64,000 nucleotides of DNA from Ophiosphaerella korrae (taxonomy: Eukaryota > Ascomycota > Dothideomycetes > Pleosporales > Phaeosphaeriaceae): positions 1 to 64,000 of the forward strand of contig JALNQF010000218.1 in NCBI GenBank assembly GCA_028456385.1, given 5' to 3'. Each line of letters opens with the position of its first letter. Position 1 is the stretch's first letter. A program made the translations under genes and the position numbers. Below are positions 12,571-23,572 of the stretch, piece after piece. Under the pieces are notes generated by a model. It had not been told where the DNA came from. It saw nothing but the letters and a program-made list of their open reading frames with translations, and made no database searches.

Positions 12571-14472
12571 TTAAAGACTGGTGACACGTCCGCCAGGGCC
12601 TGTGACCCGGTGCGGTCGCAAGTTGATGACAGACTCGAGCTCCCTGAGCATATTAGTACTTGCGTCACGTTGTTCGCGGGCTGCGGTTTGTCGCACGCGA
12701 TCTTCTTGGATCTTTTGCATGCGCTCTTCTCGCGACATGGTAAGCCGAGTCCTGGGTATGGCGATGGCTTCGAATACCTCGTCATCGGAATTGCTGCCTT
12801 GTTCGCTCGAAGGAGCGCTCTGTTGAGGGCTAAGAATGTCTCCGTTCAGGGCGCGTAACGCGTCGGATGGACTGCCTTCGCCAACGGCTGTCAGTCCGCC
12901 TAGGCTAGGGGCGGGGGAGCGCAGACCGCTGGAAGCTTGTGATATGCGCCGCTCCTGCCGGTCGATGTTGAGTGCTAGCGCTGTTTTGCCGGCTTCCCAG
13001 GCCTGCACTAGACTCTTAATGTCGGTGCCGATGGAGTCGTATTGCAACATGAGATGGCGACCAAGCTCGTGCACATCCTCGGTGTTCTCCAGGCTCTTAT
13101 TTGTTTCTTCTCGTAGGACTTGCATCTTGGCCTGTAGCCCGCGGATGCCCTGTGAGAGGCCTGAAAGCTTACGCACCGAATTGCGCAGCTTTTCTTTGCC
13201 TGGGGTGGGAGTCATGTGGATGGGTGACGGGATGACGAATTGCTCTTCCTCGGCCAGGACCGAGTTGAACTTGTCGCTCCATTGGCCTGCTGGGCGGGCG
13301 AGGCATTGCATGGAGTCAACCACGGTTGACCATCGCGTGAAGTCTGGCTTTCCGCCGTCCGCCTCGAGGGCCAGGAGCGAGCAGAGGTAGACACGGCGAA
13401 GGGTGGTCAGGCGGTATTGCAGGGTGCGCAACGACTTGAGCGACTCGGCATCTTCAAACTCGGCCTCTTGGTATCCTTGGGCGGCCTCTTGCAGGTCGGG
13501 GTTGGTGATGTCGTAGACGTCGAGGTATTTCTCCAGGTCGTCCTCCAAGACGAGTTGTTTGAGCGTGTCACACTGGCGGGCAAAGATGGGAAGCAGGTTG
13601 GCAAAGGCGGCGCGCAGACTGCGGCGCAAGCGCAGGCAGCGGCGGGCCTGGCTCTTCTCCTCGATGCGCGAGATGGGCGGCAGAGGGGTGCTCAGACGGT
13701 AGCCGCGCGAGACCAGCTCGACCTCCTGGATCAGGGCCAGGACGGACGAGGCGGCGGCATCAAAGGCGTGTAGGTTGACGACCAGGGCCGAGGCGCCCTT
13801 GACGGCCTCCTGGCGCAGGTAGTGCAGCCATTGCCGGCGCATGTACGTGTAGACGGCCGTGGCCAGGGCAGCAAAGACGACGAGGACGAGCAGCGAGCGG
13901 GCCTTGGAGAAGGCGGGCTGGCGCCGCGACCAGTGCAGCAACCAGGCGAGGGTGAAGGCGGTTGCGCCCGTGAGCGCGGCGCCGGAGGGGCTGATGGCAG
14001 CGGCCCTGAACTCGTGGCGCCCCGCATGGCCCGCGGCCAGGTTGGGTAGCTGGGCCGGGCGCAGGCCGTCCTGTCCGGCCAGCAGCTGGGAGGCGACGAT
14101 GCGGTAGCGGAAGTGCTCAAGGAAGCGCTCGTTGTCGGCGCGCCCGAGCCGCGAGTTGACCGCCTTGGAGCAGGCCGAGTGCATGCGGGCAATGGAGCCG
14201 TGGCGCTCGTGGATGCGCAGAGGCTGCGGCAGCCGGCTCCTGATTCGGCTCTGCAGCGTCGAGGGGCCCCGGGGAGCGAAGCTGGGCGAGGCCGCCGCCG
14301 CCGTTGCGGACGGTGAGGGTGGACGCGAGTCTGCTTTGCCCTGGCCTGCGCCGTCGAGAGCGGAGAGGTAAGCACCCGCACGCGCTGCTTGGTCATCACG
14401 GATCGGGTGGAATGCGCGCATACCTTGGAGGAGCTCGGCCAGTGGCGAACCGTCGAGGATTACGTTCTGCAT
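12571..14472 (-). CDS. Vezatin-like membrane protein, 633 aa
   Basis: A single uninterrupted exon encodes 633 residues. A disordered Pro/Ala/Ser-rich N-terminus (to about residue 95) is followed by a region with two closely spaced hydrophobic segments (around residues 165-215), which look like a membrane hairpin. Then comes the signature stretch with EVELVSRGYRLSTPLPPISR and a long helical domain rich in LR and heptad leucines. The C-terminal third is charged and predicted coiled coil, ending in a Ser-rich and RxxR-rich tail. This matches the fungal vezatin/myosin-binding family. Relatives such as yeast Inp2 tether myosin V to peroxisomes, and animal vezatin is a junction protein; organelle-membrane anchoring of a motor is therefore the likely role. 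It is transcribed away from the gene at 14998, with a 525 bp shared upstream region. The family call rests on remembered pattern, not a search. Confidence 0.75.
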   Translation of the reverse strand: MQNVILDGSPLAELLQGMRAFHPIRDDQAARAGAYLSALDGAGQGKADSRPPSPSATAAAASPSFAPRGPSTLQSRIRSRLPQPLRIHERHGSIARMHSACSKAVNSRLGRADNERFLEHFRYRIVASQLLAGQDGLRPAQLPNLAAGHAGRHEFRAAAISPSGAALTGATAFTLAWLLHWSRRQPAFSKARSLLVLVVFAALATAVYTYMRRQWLHYLRQEAVKGASALVVNLHAFDAAASSVLALIQEVELVSRGYRLSTPLPPISRIEEKSQARRCLRLRRSLRAAFANLLPIFARQCDTLKQLVLEDDLEKYLDVYDITNPDLQEAAQGYQEAEFEDAESLKSLRTLQYRLTTLRRVYLCSLLALEADGGKPDFTRWSTVVDSMQCLARPAGQWSDKFNSVLAEEEQFVIPSPIHMTPTPGKEKLRNSVRKLSGLSQGIRGLQAKMQVLREETNKSLENTEDVHELGRHLMLQYDSIGTDIKSLVQAWEAGKTALALNIDRQERRISQASSGLRSPAPSLGGLTAVGEGSPSDALRALNGDILSPQQSAPSSEQGSNSDDEVFEAIAIPRTRLTMSREERMQKIQEDRVRQTAAREQRDASTNMLRELESVINLRPHRVTGPGGRVTSL

Positions 14473-14997
14473 GTTGCCGTATCTCGCATGGTGTGGTGAT
14501 GGTGGTGGTGTGGGGAGAGGGGCGAGGGGAGAGGAGAGAGGGGGCGGCGATGAGAGGGTGCGAGGATGTGAAGAAGCGAAGAGGGAAGAGGAAAGAGGGA
14601 AGGAGGAGACACAGGTGAAGACGTGGAGCGAAGATGCACAGTCAAGACTCAGGACGTCAAGGAAGTGCGCGGCTGCGACTAATCTTCCGGTAATGAGGCT
14701 TCAGGGCTGCATGAAAGGGAGAGCACACGGTGGTTCAAAGCGGAGCTTGGGGCCTATTGATTGGCCCTGATCCCTGGACCGACACTAGACTGCTTTGCCA
14801 TCCACCACCTCGACTCAACTCTCACTACCGCACACTCATATCCACACCCACACTCACATCAATTCGACATGTCCTCTACTGCTGCCTGCCGTCATGCTCC
14901 TCGTGCCCTCTCACCGTGCTGCCCTCGGGCGCAGCATATATCATCCTCCTCCATCCCAGCTAACCACCAGCCTTGACTTATCACCCTTCTGTTAGCC
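14473..14997. promoter_or_regulatory. Divergent promoter region with purine-rich tract
   Basis: This 525 bp gap separates the divergently transcribed vezatin-like gene and the gene starting at 14998. Positions 14490-14620 on plus are a strongly purine-biased, GGTGG/GAGGGG-rich tract, a pattern common in fungal core promoters where the coding strand (here minus) shows CT-rich runs before the start. Around 14800-14870 the plus strand is CA/TC-rich, the equivalent CT-rich run for the rightward gene. Function is inferred from position. Confidence 0.5.
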
Positions 14998-15830
14998 ATG
15001 AACGACACTGCAATAAGTGACCTCGTCTCCACTGTCCATTTGATATCAGCCAGCCTTGATGCACGACCGGAGAGCTGGCGTGAGCACGTCCAAGCCATCC
15101 GCAACACTACCGTGTCCCTGCAAACACTCGAAAGAGTCCCTGATGAATCACAGAATCGGTGGCAATTGCCTCTAATCACCACTTTCCAACGCGTAGCCTT
15201 CGCCGACGCAGATAGTGGAGCAATTCAAGATGTTGCCGATTGGTGTTTGCGCCAAGCCCTCACTCTATTGCATCTCTATCCTGGAGACGTTGATGTTCTT
15301 GCCTGTAAGTAGGCCTTGTGGCAAGCCGGCCCATGCTAAAACGCTCAGTGATTGGCCGTAATTGGCTTCTTCGAGCACAGAAGTCACTGGCTAATGTCAG
15401 TCGAGCTGAGCGTTCGTCACCTGATAGCGATACAGCAGAGCAAGTACTCCAATCCGCACATCATGTCGAGGCAAGGGCCATACTTCTTCCAGCGATTGAG
15501 TATCTTGCACGAGCGGTGGATGCAGCTCATGCAAAGGACGCTGTGACAGGTAGCCTTTTATCGACTGTAGGATGAGACCCAGCTAATGGATGCATTCGCT
15601 AACCTGATGCAGGCGGCGGAAGCACATATGAGCTTAGGAAATGTAACTTCAACCCGAGTCAACTACAGATACTATAAGCAAGCCATGATTTACCTGAGAG
15701 AAGCAGCGACACTCCCTAACTACTCGCTACCTACGCACCTAGAACAGTGAGCAAAAGCATCCATCTCGGGGTATTCAGCGCTCATGACTGCAGGTATCTG
15801 GAAGATTATGGCCTTCTTTTCTTGGATTAG
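14998..15830 (+). CDS. Conserved hypothetical alpha-helical protein, 223 aa
   Basis: Exons 14998-15304, 15349-15542, 15613-15746 and 15794-15830 sum to 672 nt (223 codons plus stop) with consistent phases. The second intron uses donor GTGACA at 15543 rather than the more obvious GTAGCC at 15550, because only the former opens the clearly coding frame that begins AAEAHMSLGN. The product is almost entirely helical, with stretches such as CLRQALTLLHLYPGDVDVL and IGRNWLLRAQKSLANVSRAE, and a tail reading NYRYYKQAMIYLREA that resembles a TPR-type helical repeat. I do not recognise a named family; function unknown. No signal peptide or membrane segment. It is read away from the vezatin-like gene. Confidence 0.7.
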
Positions 15831-16087
15831 ATACAACATCGGCTATGCGCCTAAATCAATAGACAACATTCAAATACATTACCATCCTCATGCACTCTGT
15901 GGATAACATTGGTTGTCATCATACCTAGTCTAGTGGTAGTTACGACGTGAGCACGGACTCTCTTTTCGCCTCGGGATTTGCCAGGCCTAACCTAGACCAC
16001 CGGCGCATTCCGTCTACTTCCACCCAACACTCGACTCTCTATCAACGCCCATCCACCACGGATCAACTCTCGGTTGCCATTCACATC

Positions 16088-16503
16088 ATGGCCGCACCTA
16101 CGCTGCTCGAGGAGCGCGAGCTGGTCATCAACCCTATCGTTGCAACAAGTGTACAGCACAACAACCAGGTACCTAATGCCCATGACACCATGACGCCATG
16201 ACACTCCTCTTCCACGACGCATGCTCACCTTTGCCACAGGTCATCTCCAACATACGTAATCTCACTGCATCCCTCTTCGGCGTCGCCGCCGGCACCCTTG
16301 GCCTAGAGTCATATCCCGGCTTCATCTTCTATCTTGTCGGCACACTGCTCGTCTCCGTCTTATTATTCGCCCTCAAGACGCAAGGAAAGCCCGGCGCCTA
16401 CTTCTACAGACCGTTGGGCGATATGTGGATGGGCGAGGTGTTTGGTGGCCTAAGTGGATTTGTGCTTACTTGGACCTTATTCTATGGCCTGGTGCGCGCG
16501 TGA
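16088..16503 (+). CDS. EMC6: ER membrane protein complex subunit 6 (EMC6)
   Basis: Exon 1 (16088-16168, 27 codons) and exon 2 (16240-16503) give a 114-residue protein, the usual EMC6 size. After a short cytosolic N-terminus the family signature NIRNLTASLFGVAAGTLGLE begins at residue 30. Three hydrophobic segments follow: one in that signature, one in GFIFYLVGTLLVSVLLFAL, one near the C-terminus (GLSGFVLTWTLFYGLV). EMC6 is a core membrane subunit of the ER membrane protein complex, which inserts tail-anchored and multipass proteins. The 71 nt intron has GTACCT..CACAG ends. The start is fixed by the only in-frame ATG giving a family-length N-terminus. High confidence. Confidence 0.92.
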
Positions 16504-17050
16504 GCAACTAGACATCAATTGGAACATGGTCTAGGGCCATGTGTGGTAGATAATCTCGACGTGGATGAACGCGACGCTTCCGAGAGTTCTGTAGCTCGCT
16601 ATGATCTTACGGCTTCGTGTCGGTTGATTCATGATTTGGGGTGGTCGTGGCTGGTTCGAGCTAGGTAAAGATGTTGTAGTGGATCGATACATATGAAGGG
16701 GGCGATACCTGGGAAGCGACAACATTTGCGAAGAAGACGCGAAGGTACCACAGGGTTACCAATGTAGATCACGCGTTTACCGCGGCCGCATCTTATATAA
16801 CAATGCGAGTAGTTCAGCTTGGTACCCGGGCAAGTCATTGCAGGCCTCCAAAATGATAAAATGATTGACTCATCCATGTGTCCCCATATGAACTTGGAAT
16901 CCTAATGGTAAATTTGCAGCTTATCTCCAGTCAGGCGTGACCACAAGTCACCGGATTGTGAAGGTTGATAGTGCGAAGATGTCGAGAGGCACATGCAAGG
17001 GTGCATCATTGGACTGAGTAGACCAATCAAGACCAGCAGGCCTCCCAGGC
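16504..17050. other. Intergenic, nothing recognised
   Basis: About 550 bp between the EMC6 stop and the 3' end of the HET pseudogene. Only short overlapping frames; no motif. Confidence 0.5.
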
Positions 17051-19355
17051 TCAAACACGGGGTAATCTCCAGATACATATGAGTGCGACAATTGTCCACA
17101 CCCAATTCGACAATACTCCAAGGCTTTGTGGGTCAGTGTCCTTGATAGGAGACAAAAACACACCAAGGTACATTATACCCCCAGGAAGTGCGATTTTCAT
17201 ACCCAGAACAGCGAAGCAGCAGTTTTGAAGGCAGTGGGAGTCGATTTCCCCGCCCTCTATTCTGGTGAATCGATGATCATCCAGTGCCACCCAGCCGCAA
17301 AGAGTTAGTTTATCCTCTCGGACTTTCAGACGTCTTGTTGTATAGCGGCGTCCACGTAGAGTATAAGTGGTAAGATAATACTTCAGATCAACGCGGGGAA
17401 GATCCCGGTTATTATTTGTGAGATAGCCTAGTCGATCAGGCCCTGGCCCTAGTTGCACGGAATCGCCTTCGAAGATCACATTCTCCAGTGAAATGTTCTT
17501 GGCCCGGATCTGCAAACTCCCAGAACAGTCAAGCCATCGGTCCGAATTCGATAAAGAGTCTGGATGGTGAACGGCTATAAAGTTGGCGCAGGGTCTAAAT
17601 GAATTCTGTCGGATAGTCTCAGGATACTGTATTGGTCCATCCCAGGCCGCCCATGACCACGACGGAGCGCGTGTATCTGTAGGGCAGCTCAGTTAATATT
17701 AAGGCAGCCATAATAAGCCCTCAGATATTCGGTCGCCTCGTAGCCCAGCACACCATTGCGGACGACCAATGCAGCAGTGAATACGTAGAGCCATCCCCAC
17801 AATAGCAACCAATTTATCTTCTTCTCTAGTTAGATCACAATCAGTGTACATCTCAATCAAGGTGAGCTATTCCAAAGGGGTTTTCTGTCGAGTCTGATCA
17901 ACACTGGTAAAAATTGCGCGAAGCGTCGGTAGAGCAGATGGTTCAAAGTATGTTGCATTTACACGTGATGACAGCATGGGAAGCCTGCGATCCTCGGAAA
18001 AAATTCTGGCAGGCGTTTCCGAGAATATGCCGTGTTTGGTGAAATGTAGGGTATGCGTGGCTAAGAAGTGTTCTTGTAAAACCCACCCCCTTTTGATAAG
18101 GCACTGTTCGTCACATCAACTTCGAGGTTACCACGACGGCGGATGCCTATGCGCTTGTTCCTTCCTGAGACTTGAAATCCGATTGTATCACGCTTAGGAA
18201 ATGCTTTGGCCAGGAATCTTTCAGAGTCATCTGCTGCACAATGGGCCGCAATCACGAACTTCGCATTCGAGAATATATCGCCCATCTTCCTAGATTCATG
18301 TCTCCAATCAGCTTTGTCATCTTGCACAATGCGTAACGCACCAATCCATAGATAGGATATTCCTAGGCGCCTCGTTACCAACACAGCATCTCTAAAGGTC
18401 ATCGGCAGAGATTCTAGTGAGATGCCTGACTTGAGTTTGTGCAGCGTATGAGAGGTAGTGGTGAAGTGTTGGGACGCACCCCATCGATGACTGAGAGCGG
18501 CGTAGAAATGGTGTGGCAATTCCGCTAGAGTAACTCGTCCTTCCTGTGATATATCAAAAAGCCGGGTAGGAAAGCTATCTGGGTGATGCATTTGAGCTGG
18601 CTTGAGACATCGCGCTAGCCATGAAGCCAGAAGTTTCCATTTTTCAGAAGAATCGAGCCGTGGATCCACTGATAATGATAATACAGCATGCTGTAACTGA
18701 GAGGGGGCACTTTGGATTGCATTGGTGAATATAAAATCTAAGGTCACTAGGCTAAGAAATGCAGTACATCACGTAGGAGGTTGAAATACCTGCATCACGA
18801 AAAACCATGACATCTTCCTGGGCAGTTGTCATGATATATCCGGGGGCACCGGCGTGAGTCCGGTACGACACAACAAACTGCAGTGACAGAATAGTGGTTT
18901 GTTGATGTTCGGAGAGCAGAAAAAGTTTTCTACGTATCTTTTTAGAGGAATGACCTCCTAGGCGTGCAGAAACTGAAATCCTGACTTTCCGGCTTGCCCC
19001 CACAAGTTCTTCGATGTCGGTTCCACCATCTGGAAGGTACAAGCTCGTAGCATTAAACTCGTCATTTCTATACTTCAAGATTTGGTCTACGAGAACATCA
19101 TCAGATCCTTGAAAGATGAGCCATAGAAGACGACACATGTGGCACTTTTTTTTTTGCGGAAAACTGCAAGTCATGAATACTTGTGAACGTCCGTGAACTC
19201 TTACCAGAAGCTGATTCTGGCCTGATAGCGTTGAACAGAAGATCCTCACATGGTGAACATGGCCCATGAAGTTCCGATTTGTGTTTTCTGCCTTTTGATT
19301 TGATTGATTCATTGGTAATAGTCTCCACACTGGATGTTGAGGAGCGACGCATCAT
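17051..19355 (-). pseudogene. HET-domain (heterokaryon incompatibility) gene, broken
   Basis: From ATG 19355 the N-terminal exon carries the Cys-pair region typical before HET domains (CSPCEDLLF, then after an intron CHMCRLL). The HET domain lies at about 18060-18600: LSHRWGASQHF, SLPMTFRDAVLVTRRLGISYLWI, IVQDDKADWRHES, then GDIFSNAKFVIAA. The C-terminal HET-associated part (IEMYTDCDLTREEDK, RAPSWSWAAWDG) is recognisable down to 17051. Three defects suggest a pseudogene. The conserved LSxRGWVLQE motif at about 18090 is split by an apparent 1-nt deletion in an A/G homopolymer. The core LWIDALCI motif reads LWIGALRI. In-frame TAA codons occur just before RAPSWSW (about 17680-17700), consistent with CAA to TAA change. 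HET proteins trigger cell death on fusion of incompatible hyphae. Confidence 0.75.
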
Positions 19356-19741
19356 AATCTCTCGAATGAGCCAGAAGTGGAGAATAATTGATGTGGCTTA
19401 TTTAAATCTGCAGGAAACGATAGGTGCTCAACAATGTGCTGCTTTGAAATACTGTTGCTGTCTGTAGAGTTCTTGTTCAAAGGTGTGAAGACAAAACGGA
19501 GAATGAGAGTTTACCAGTCAGTAGTTTAAGTTAGACGGTGAGGCGGGGTAAGGGGCAGTGCAAAAGTGACTGAGTGTCATTATCCGAGTTGATACATGAT
19601 TGTAGTCGGGATGCATAGTGAATTGATTCCCTACGACAAGCGTGTTGCTGTGCATGCTACACGATGACGTTTGGTAAAGCACATGGTGGCGCCTTTGGGG
19701 AAGTCTTGGCGTGGTTAATTGATTTCTTAGCGCGTATTCAG
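19356..19741. other. Intergenic between HET pseudogene and PCNA
   Basis: Upstream flank of both divergent genes. No motif seen apart from the boxes listed separately at 19742-19775. Confidence 0.5.
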
Positions 19742-19775
19742 GACGCGCTCTCCCACTATTCTCGCGTCTCGCGTC
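19742..19775. promoter_or_regulatory. Three MCB-like GACGCG boxes upstream of PCNA
   Basis: GACGCG occurs at 19742-19747 and its complement CGCGTC at 19763-19768 and 19770-19775, about 100-135 bp before the PCNA start codon. MCB boxes (ACGCGT-like) bind the MBF cell-cycle factor and drive S-phase genes in yeasts. Assignment is by motif and gene identity; no binding data. Confidence 0.5.
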
Positions 19776-19875
19776 CACTGTTGCCTCAATCATCACACAG
19801 CCCACGCAAACAAACGCATACCAGTACACTCTTTCTCGTCTGCTATAGCTCGTACAAGGCTCTTATACAATAAAC

Positions 19876-20879
19876 AGTATGAGTGTCTTGTATCCTCGTC
19901 TTCGAGCTCTTGCTAATACCTCACAGTGCTTGAGGCACGTTTAGAACAGGCCAACCTGCTAAAGAAGGTCTGTGGCAAGGCCCTATATTCCATTCCCAGC
20001 TTGTCTGACGGTAGCAAAGGTTGTCGACGCAATCAAGGATCTTGTCCAGGATTGTAATTTCGACTGCAATGACTCCGGCATCGCCCTCCAGGCCATGGAT
20101 AACTCCCACGTCGCCCTTGTCTCGATGTTGTTGAGGTCCGAGGCCTTCTCGCCTTTTCGATGCGATCGCAATATCGCTCTCGGCATCAATCTTGGCTCGC
20201 TCACCAAGGTTCTCCGTGCTGCACAGAGCGAAGACATCTTGACACTAAAGGCCGAGGACGCGCCAGATGTTGTCAATCTTGTCTTCGAGAACGCGAGCAA
20301 CGACAGGATCAGCGAGTATGATATCAAGCTCATGGATATCGACCAGGAGCACTTAGGTATCCCAGAGACGGAGTATGCTGCAACCATCACCATGCCGGCC
20401 GCTGAGTTCCAGCGTATCTGCAGGGACTTGAGTGCCTTGTCCGAATCAGGTGCGTTACGTGACACAAGGGCAACATGATACTTGAAGCATCTACACACGA
20501 ACTAGACTGACATGTACCCAGTCTCGATTGAGTGTACAAAAGAAGGCGTCAAGTTTGCTTGTCAGGGTGACATTGGGTCAGGATCTGTCCAGCTCAGGCA
20601 GCATAGCAACGTGGATAAGCCTAGTGAGAATGTCGAGATTGATTTGACGGAGCCCGTTGCCCTGACCTTTTCACTCAAATATCTCACAAACTTCTGCAAG
20701 GCTAGCGGCTTGTCCGATTCCGTCAAGCTTTGTTTATCCAGTGAAGTGCCCCTACTTGTAGAGTACGGCCTGTCGAACAATAGCTACTTGAGATTCTATC
20801 TCGCGCCTAAGGTACGTTGTGGTCAAGTGGCTTCACGTGGGCTGTGGACTAACCGGCATAGATTGGCGATGAGGAGTGA
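19876..20879 (+). CDS. POL30: Proliferating cell nuclear antigen (PCNA), start codon split by an intron
   Basis: The coding parts are 19876 (A of ATG), 19927-19967 (TG onward), 20020-20449, 20522-20811 and 20862-20879, summing to 780 nt (259 aa). The protein begins [14 protein letters not shown] and keeps the expected features: [21 protein letters not shown], the DNA-facing RCDRN, the inter-domain loop [13 protein letters not shown] that binds PIP-box partners, and the C-terminal LAPKIGDEE. PCNA is the trimeric sliding clamp for DNA polymerase delta, repair and cohesion factors. No in-frame ATG exists before exon 2 codon 2. The first intron (19877-19926, GTATGAG..CACAG) falls between A and TG, so the start codon exists only after splicing. 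MCB-like boxes lie upstream. Identity is certain; the first exon's 5' end is untranslated and not mapped. Confidence 0.95.
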
Positions 20880-21189
20880 TTAGATTATAATTTGGTGTAG
20901 CATAAGCAACATACCGTCAAGATTTAGCGTAGCGTCTTCGACATGTATAAGAGGCGTCCTTGCTGCTGGAGGATCCCGTCTGTTGGGTTGGTGGGTAACG
21001 CATGGCACATGGATGCATTCCGCGCTTGAGACTAGCGGCAAAAAAGAAGGGGTTTCTGCCCCGCCACTATTTCACGTCATCGCGCGGAATTCCAGATAGG
21101 GAAATCAACACCGTATACTCTCCAAATTACGCGCCTCGATTGCACATCTTGTTTCTTGTTTAGACTGACTATAGCTCCTGAACATACCA

Positions 21190-22578
21190 ATGGCCTCGGA
21201 CACGCTGGTGCCGGACACACGTGTCCTCGCGATTGCCAGTCATGTGAGACCCTCCACTTCAATATCGCTCCAGACTAACTCATCGTGACAGGTAGTCCAC
21301 GGGTAAGCTTTTCCCTTCGTGATGGCAAACAGTTAACTGAATCTCACTTGAGCTATGTTGGAAACAAGATGGCAACGTTCGTAATGCAATCCTTGGGCTG
21401 CGACGTCTCTGCCATCAACACGGTACATTACAGTAAGCATGTTAGCTGGCCATCCTTCTTAAACAAGATTTGTTCTAAAGCTCCAGGTAACCATACTGCA
21501 TACAAACAGGTCAAAGGCACAAAGACATCAGCTGAGGACATGCTGAACCTCTATGAAGGACTTGGCCAATCCAACTTGACCAACTTTGACGTCCTATTGA
21601 CAGGGTATGTCCCTAGCGCCGAGGCCGTCCAAGCGGTTGGCAAGATCGGTCGGGACATCAAATTCAATGCAGGAACTAAGCCAGGAAGTTTCTTCTGGGG
21701 TGAGCGTTGAAATGCATGAATAAAAATTGGACGGGGCTGATTCGAGCCCAGTGCTTGACCCAGTCATGGGTGACAACGGCCAATTATATATCCCAGAAGA
21801 CGAGGTGCCTGAGTACAAGACGCTGCTACGCGAAGCAGATCTCATTCTCCCCAACCAATTCGAAGCAGAGTATGTCTTGTCAAAGATACCGCAGGACAGA
21901 TGGTTGCTAACCCACGAGTGAAGGCTCTTGTCGGATACTCCCATCACCGATCTAACATCACTAGCTGCAGCAATCCAAGTACTTCATAAAACCTACCAAG
22001 TCCCTCATATCATCATCACTTCTCTCCGACTAACACGAGACAATCACACCCTCTCCTCGCGAGCGTCCTTTAAGGCAGGGCACGTTGATGATGTAGAAAA
22101 CCTTACCATCATCGGCTCAACAGCAACATCAGATTATAAGCCTCGCCTCTTTCGCATTGATACGAGGGCATTGCCTCTCTTCTTCTCAGGAACTGGCGAT
22201 ATGTTCGCTGCACTGACTATCCCACGACTGATAGAAGCTGTGCGAAGCGTGCCTCAACTTTCCTCGACACCCAGCTGGCATTCACCCGACGACGTATCCG
22301 CGACGGAGCTCCCACTTGCAAAAGCATGTGAGAAGGTGTTGGCGTCAATGCAAGCCATTTTAGTGAAGACGAGTGAAAGATGTAAAGAGGAGATGGAAGC
22401 ATACGATATGCGACCGGGTAGTGGCGAGGACGAAGAGTCGCGAAAAAAGAGACATTTGGCGCTTATGAATGCAAGTGAGGTCAAGGTTGTGAGGTATGTG
22501 AAGGATATTGTGGATCCGCCGGATGTGCAACGGTTTCGGGCGAGGGCGGTAGAGGAGGGGGCGAGTGTGACTGTCTGA
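21190..22578 (+). CDS. BUD16: Pyridoxal kinase, 376 aa, six exons
   Basis: Exons 21190-21243, 21292-21302 (only 11 nt), 21353-21432, 21487-21699, 21752-21869 and 21924-22578 sum to 1131 nt. The spliced protein reads VLAIASHVVHGYVGNKMATF at the substrate-binding start, then NHTAYKQVKG, LTGYVPSAEAV, VLDPVMGDNGQLYIPE (ATP/Mg site) and LILPNQFEAE. The ribokinase-family C-terminal motif FFSGTGDMFAAL supplies the catalytic Asp. The enzyme phosphorylates pyridoxal, pyridoxine and pyridoxamine in the cytosol for PLP salvage. The C-terminal extension (from about residue 300, charged) is longer than in bacterial PdxK/PdxY, as usual in fungi. Symbol by yeast analogy. Start: first ATG compatible with the motif spacing. 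Confidence 0.92.
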
Positions 22579-22703
22579 GAAGGAGCTGTAGTATGAGCGA
22601 GTAGAAGCCCAAGCACGCTGGATTGAGGTACTCTAAGATGTTGCCTAGCGCATGATATACAAAGTCGTGGACGTGGTTCTTTTGGGCTGCTTGGTCTGAG
22701 TTT

Positions 22704-23494
22704 CTACGTGGTCGTACCGCCGAAGCCACCGGTACTTCCAAAGCCACCAGCGCCCCTTACGCTCTTCTCAAGCTTGGCCACGACGACAACGTCGGGCATT
22801 ACAATCTGCCGTGTGATTAGCGTCTTGGTCGGATGAGGTGGAAACACAGGCGGCGTACCTTCTCTACAATTAACTGGGCAATGCGATCCCCAACCTTGAC
22901 GCCGAAGTCTGTGTCGGACAGATTTGCCAAAATGACGCCAACGGGACCGCGATAATCAGCATCAATGACGCCTGCCAATGTATCAATGCCGTGCTTGTTG
23001 GCGAGGCCAGAGCGAGGAGCAACGCGGCCATCTAGGATCCGTTCGATTAGCAAGTGCCAGTGCTAGGTGTGTATGGAAGAGAAGATCGTACATGTTCCTA
23101 CTGGCACGGAAATGGAAATATCGGTCGGCACCAGGGCCCGTCCACGTGCCGGGATGGTGAGGTCCTTGGCACTGTATAGGTCATGGCCGGCAGCGTAGGC
23201 ACTTCCCTTGGTTGGGGCCTTGGCGAGGTCGGACAGGAGCAAGACCTGCAATTGCTGCTCTGCGCTGGCAGCAGCAGCAATGGATGGTGCAATGGGAGCA
23301 GGCGGCTGGAGGGCCATGGTGTGTGTCGGCGTTGGAGTTGCGGTGCCTGAATCGCCGTGGGGCAGGGTGGAGGCGTAGGAGAGGGGCGTTGGGTCGATGA
23401 CTTTGGTGCGCTTTGGGAGAGGGGAATTGGGCAGCGAGGGGGGCTCGTGAGCTGTGCCTAAGGGTGTGACTGCAGCGTCTGCATCAGTTGCCAT
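22704..23494 (-). CDS. DUT1: dUTP diphosphatase (dUTPase), 225 aa
   Basis: Minus-strand exons 23494-23092, 23031-22859 and 22805-22704 sum to 678 nt. All five dUTPase motifs are visible: AGHDLYSA (I), [10 protein letters not shown] (II), [15 protein letters not shown] (III), [12 protein letters not shown] (IV) and the Gly-rich [12 protein letters not shown] near the C-terminus (V). The enzyme hydrolyses dUTP to dUMP, limiting uracil in DNA and feeding dTMP synthesis; it works as a trimer. The first 65 or so residues are a Pro/Thr-rich extension. An upstream in-frame ATG at 23626 would add 44 basic, Ser/Ala-rich residues that could be a mitochondrial presequence. That start would abut the stop of the neighbouring P450, so dual initiation is possible. 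An ACGCGT box sits about 80 bp before ATG 23494. Confidence 0.93.
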
Positions 23495-23572
23495 GGTGTA
23501 GTTTTGTGGTAAAGTTGAGGATTGCTGGGCAAGGCGGTGAGCACTGGAAGCTAGAAGCATTGGAGGGGCACG

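Noticed and set aside
13731..14399. 222-codon minus-strand frame rich in Arg/Ser/Pro, and antisense frames 12836-13390 and 13417-13773
   Set aside because: Shadow frames of the GC-rich vezatin-like gene; no motifs, composition typical of out-of-frame translation.
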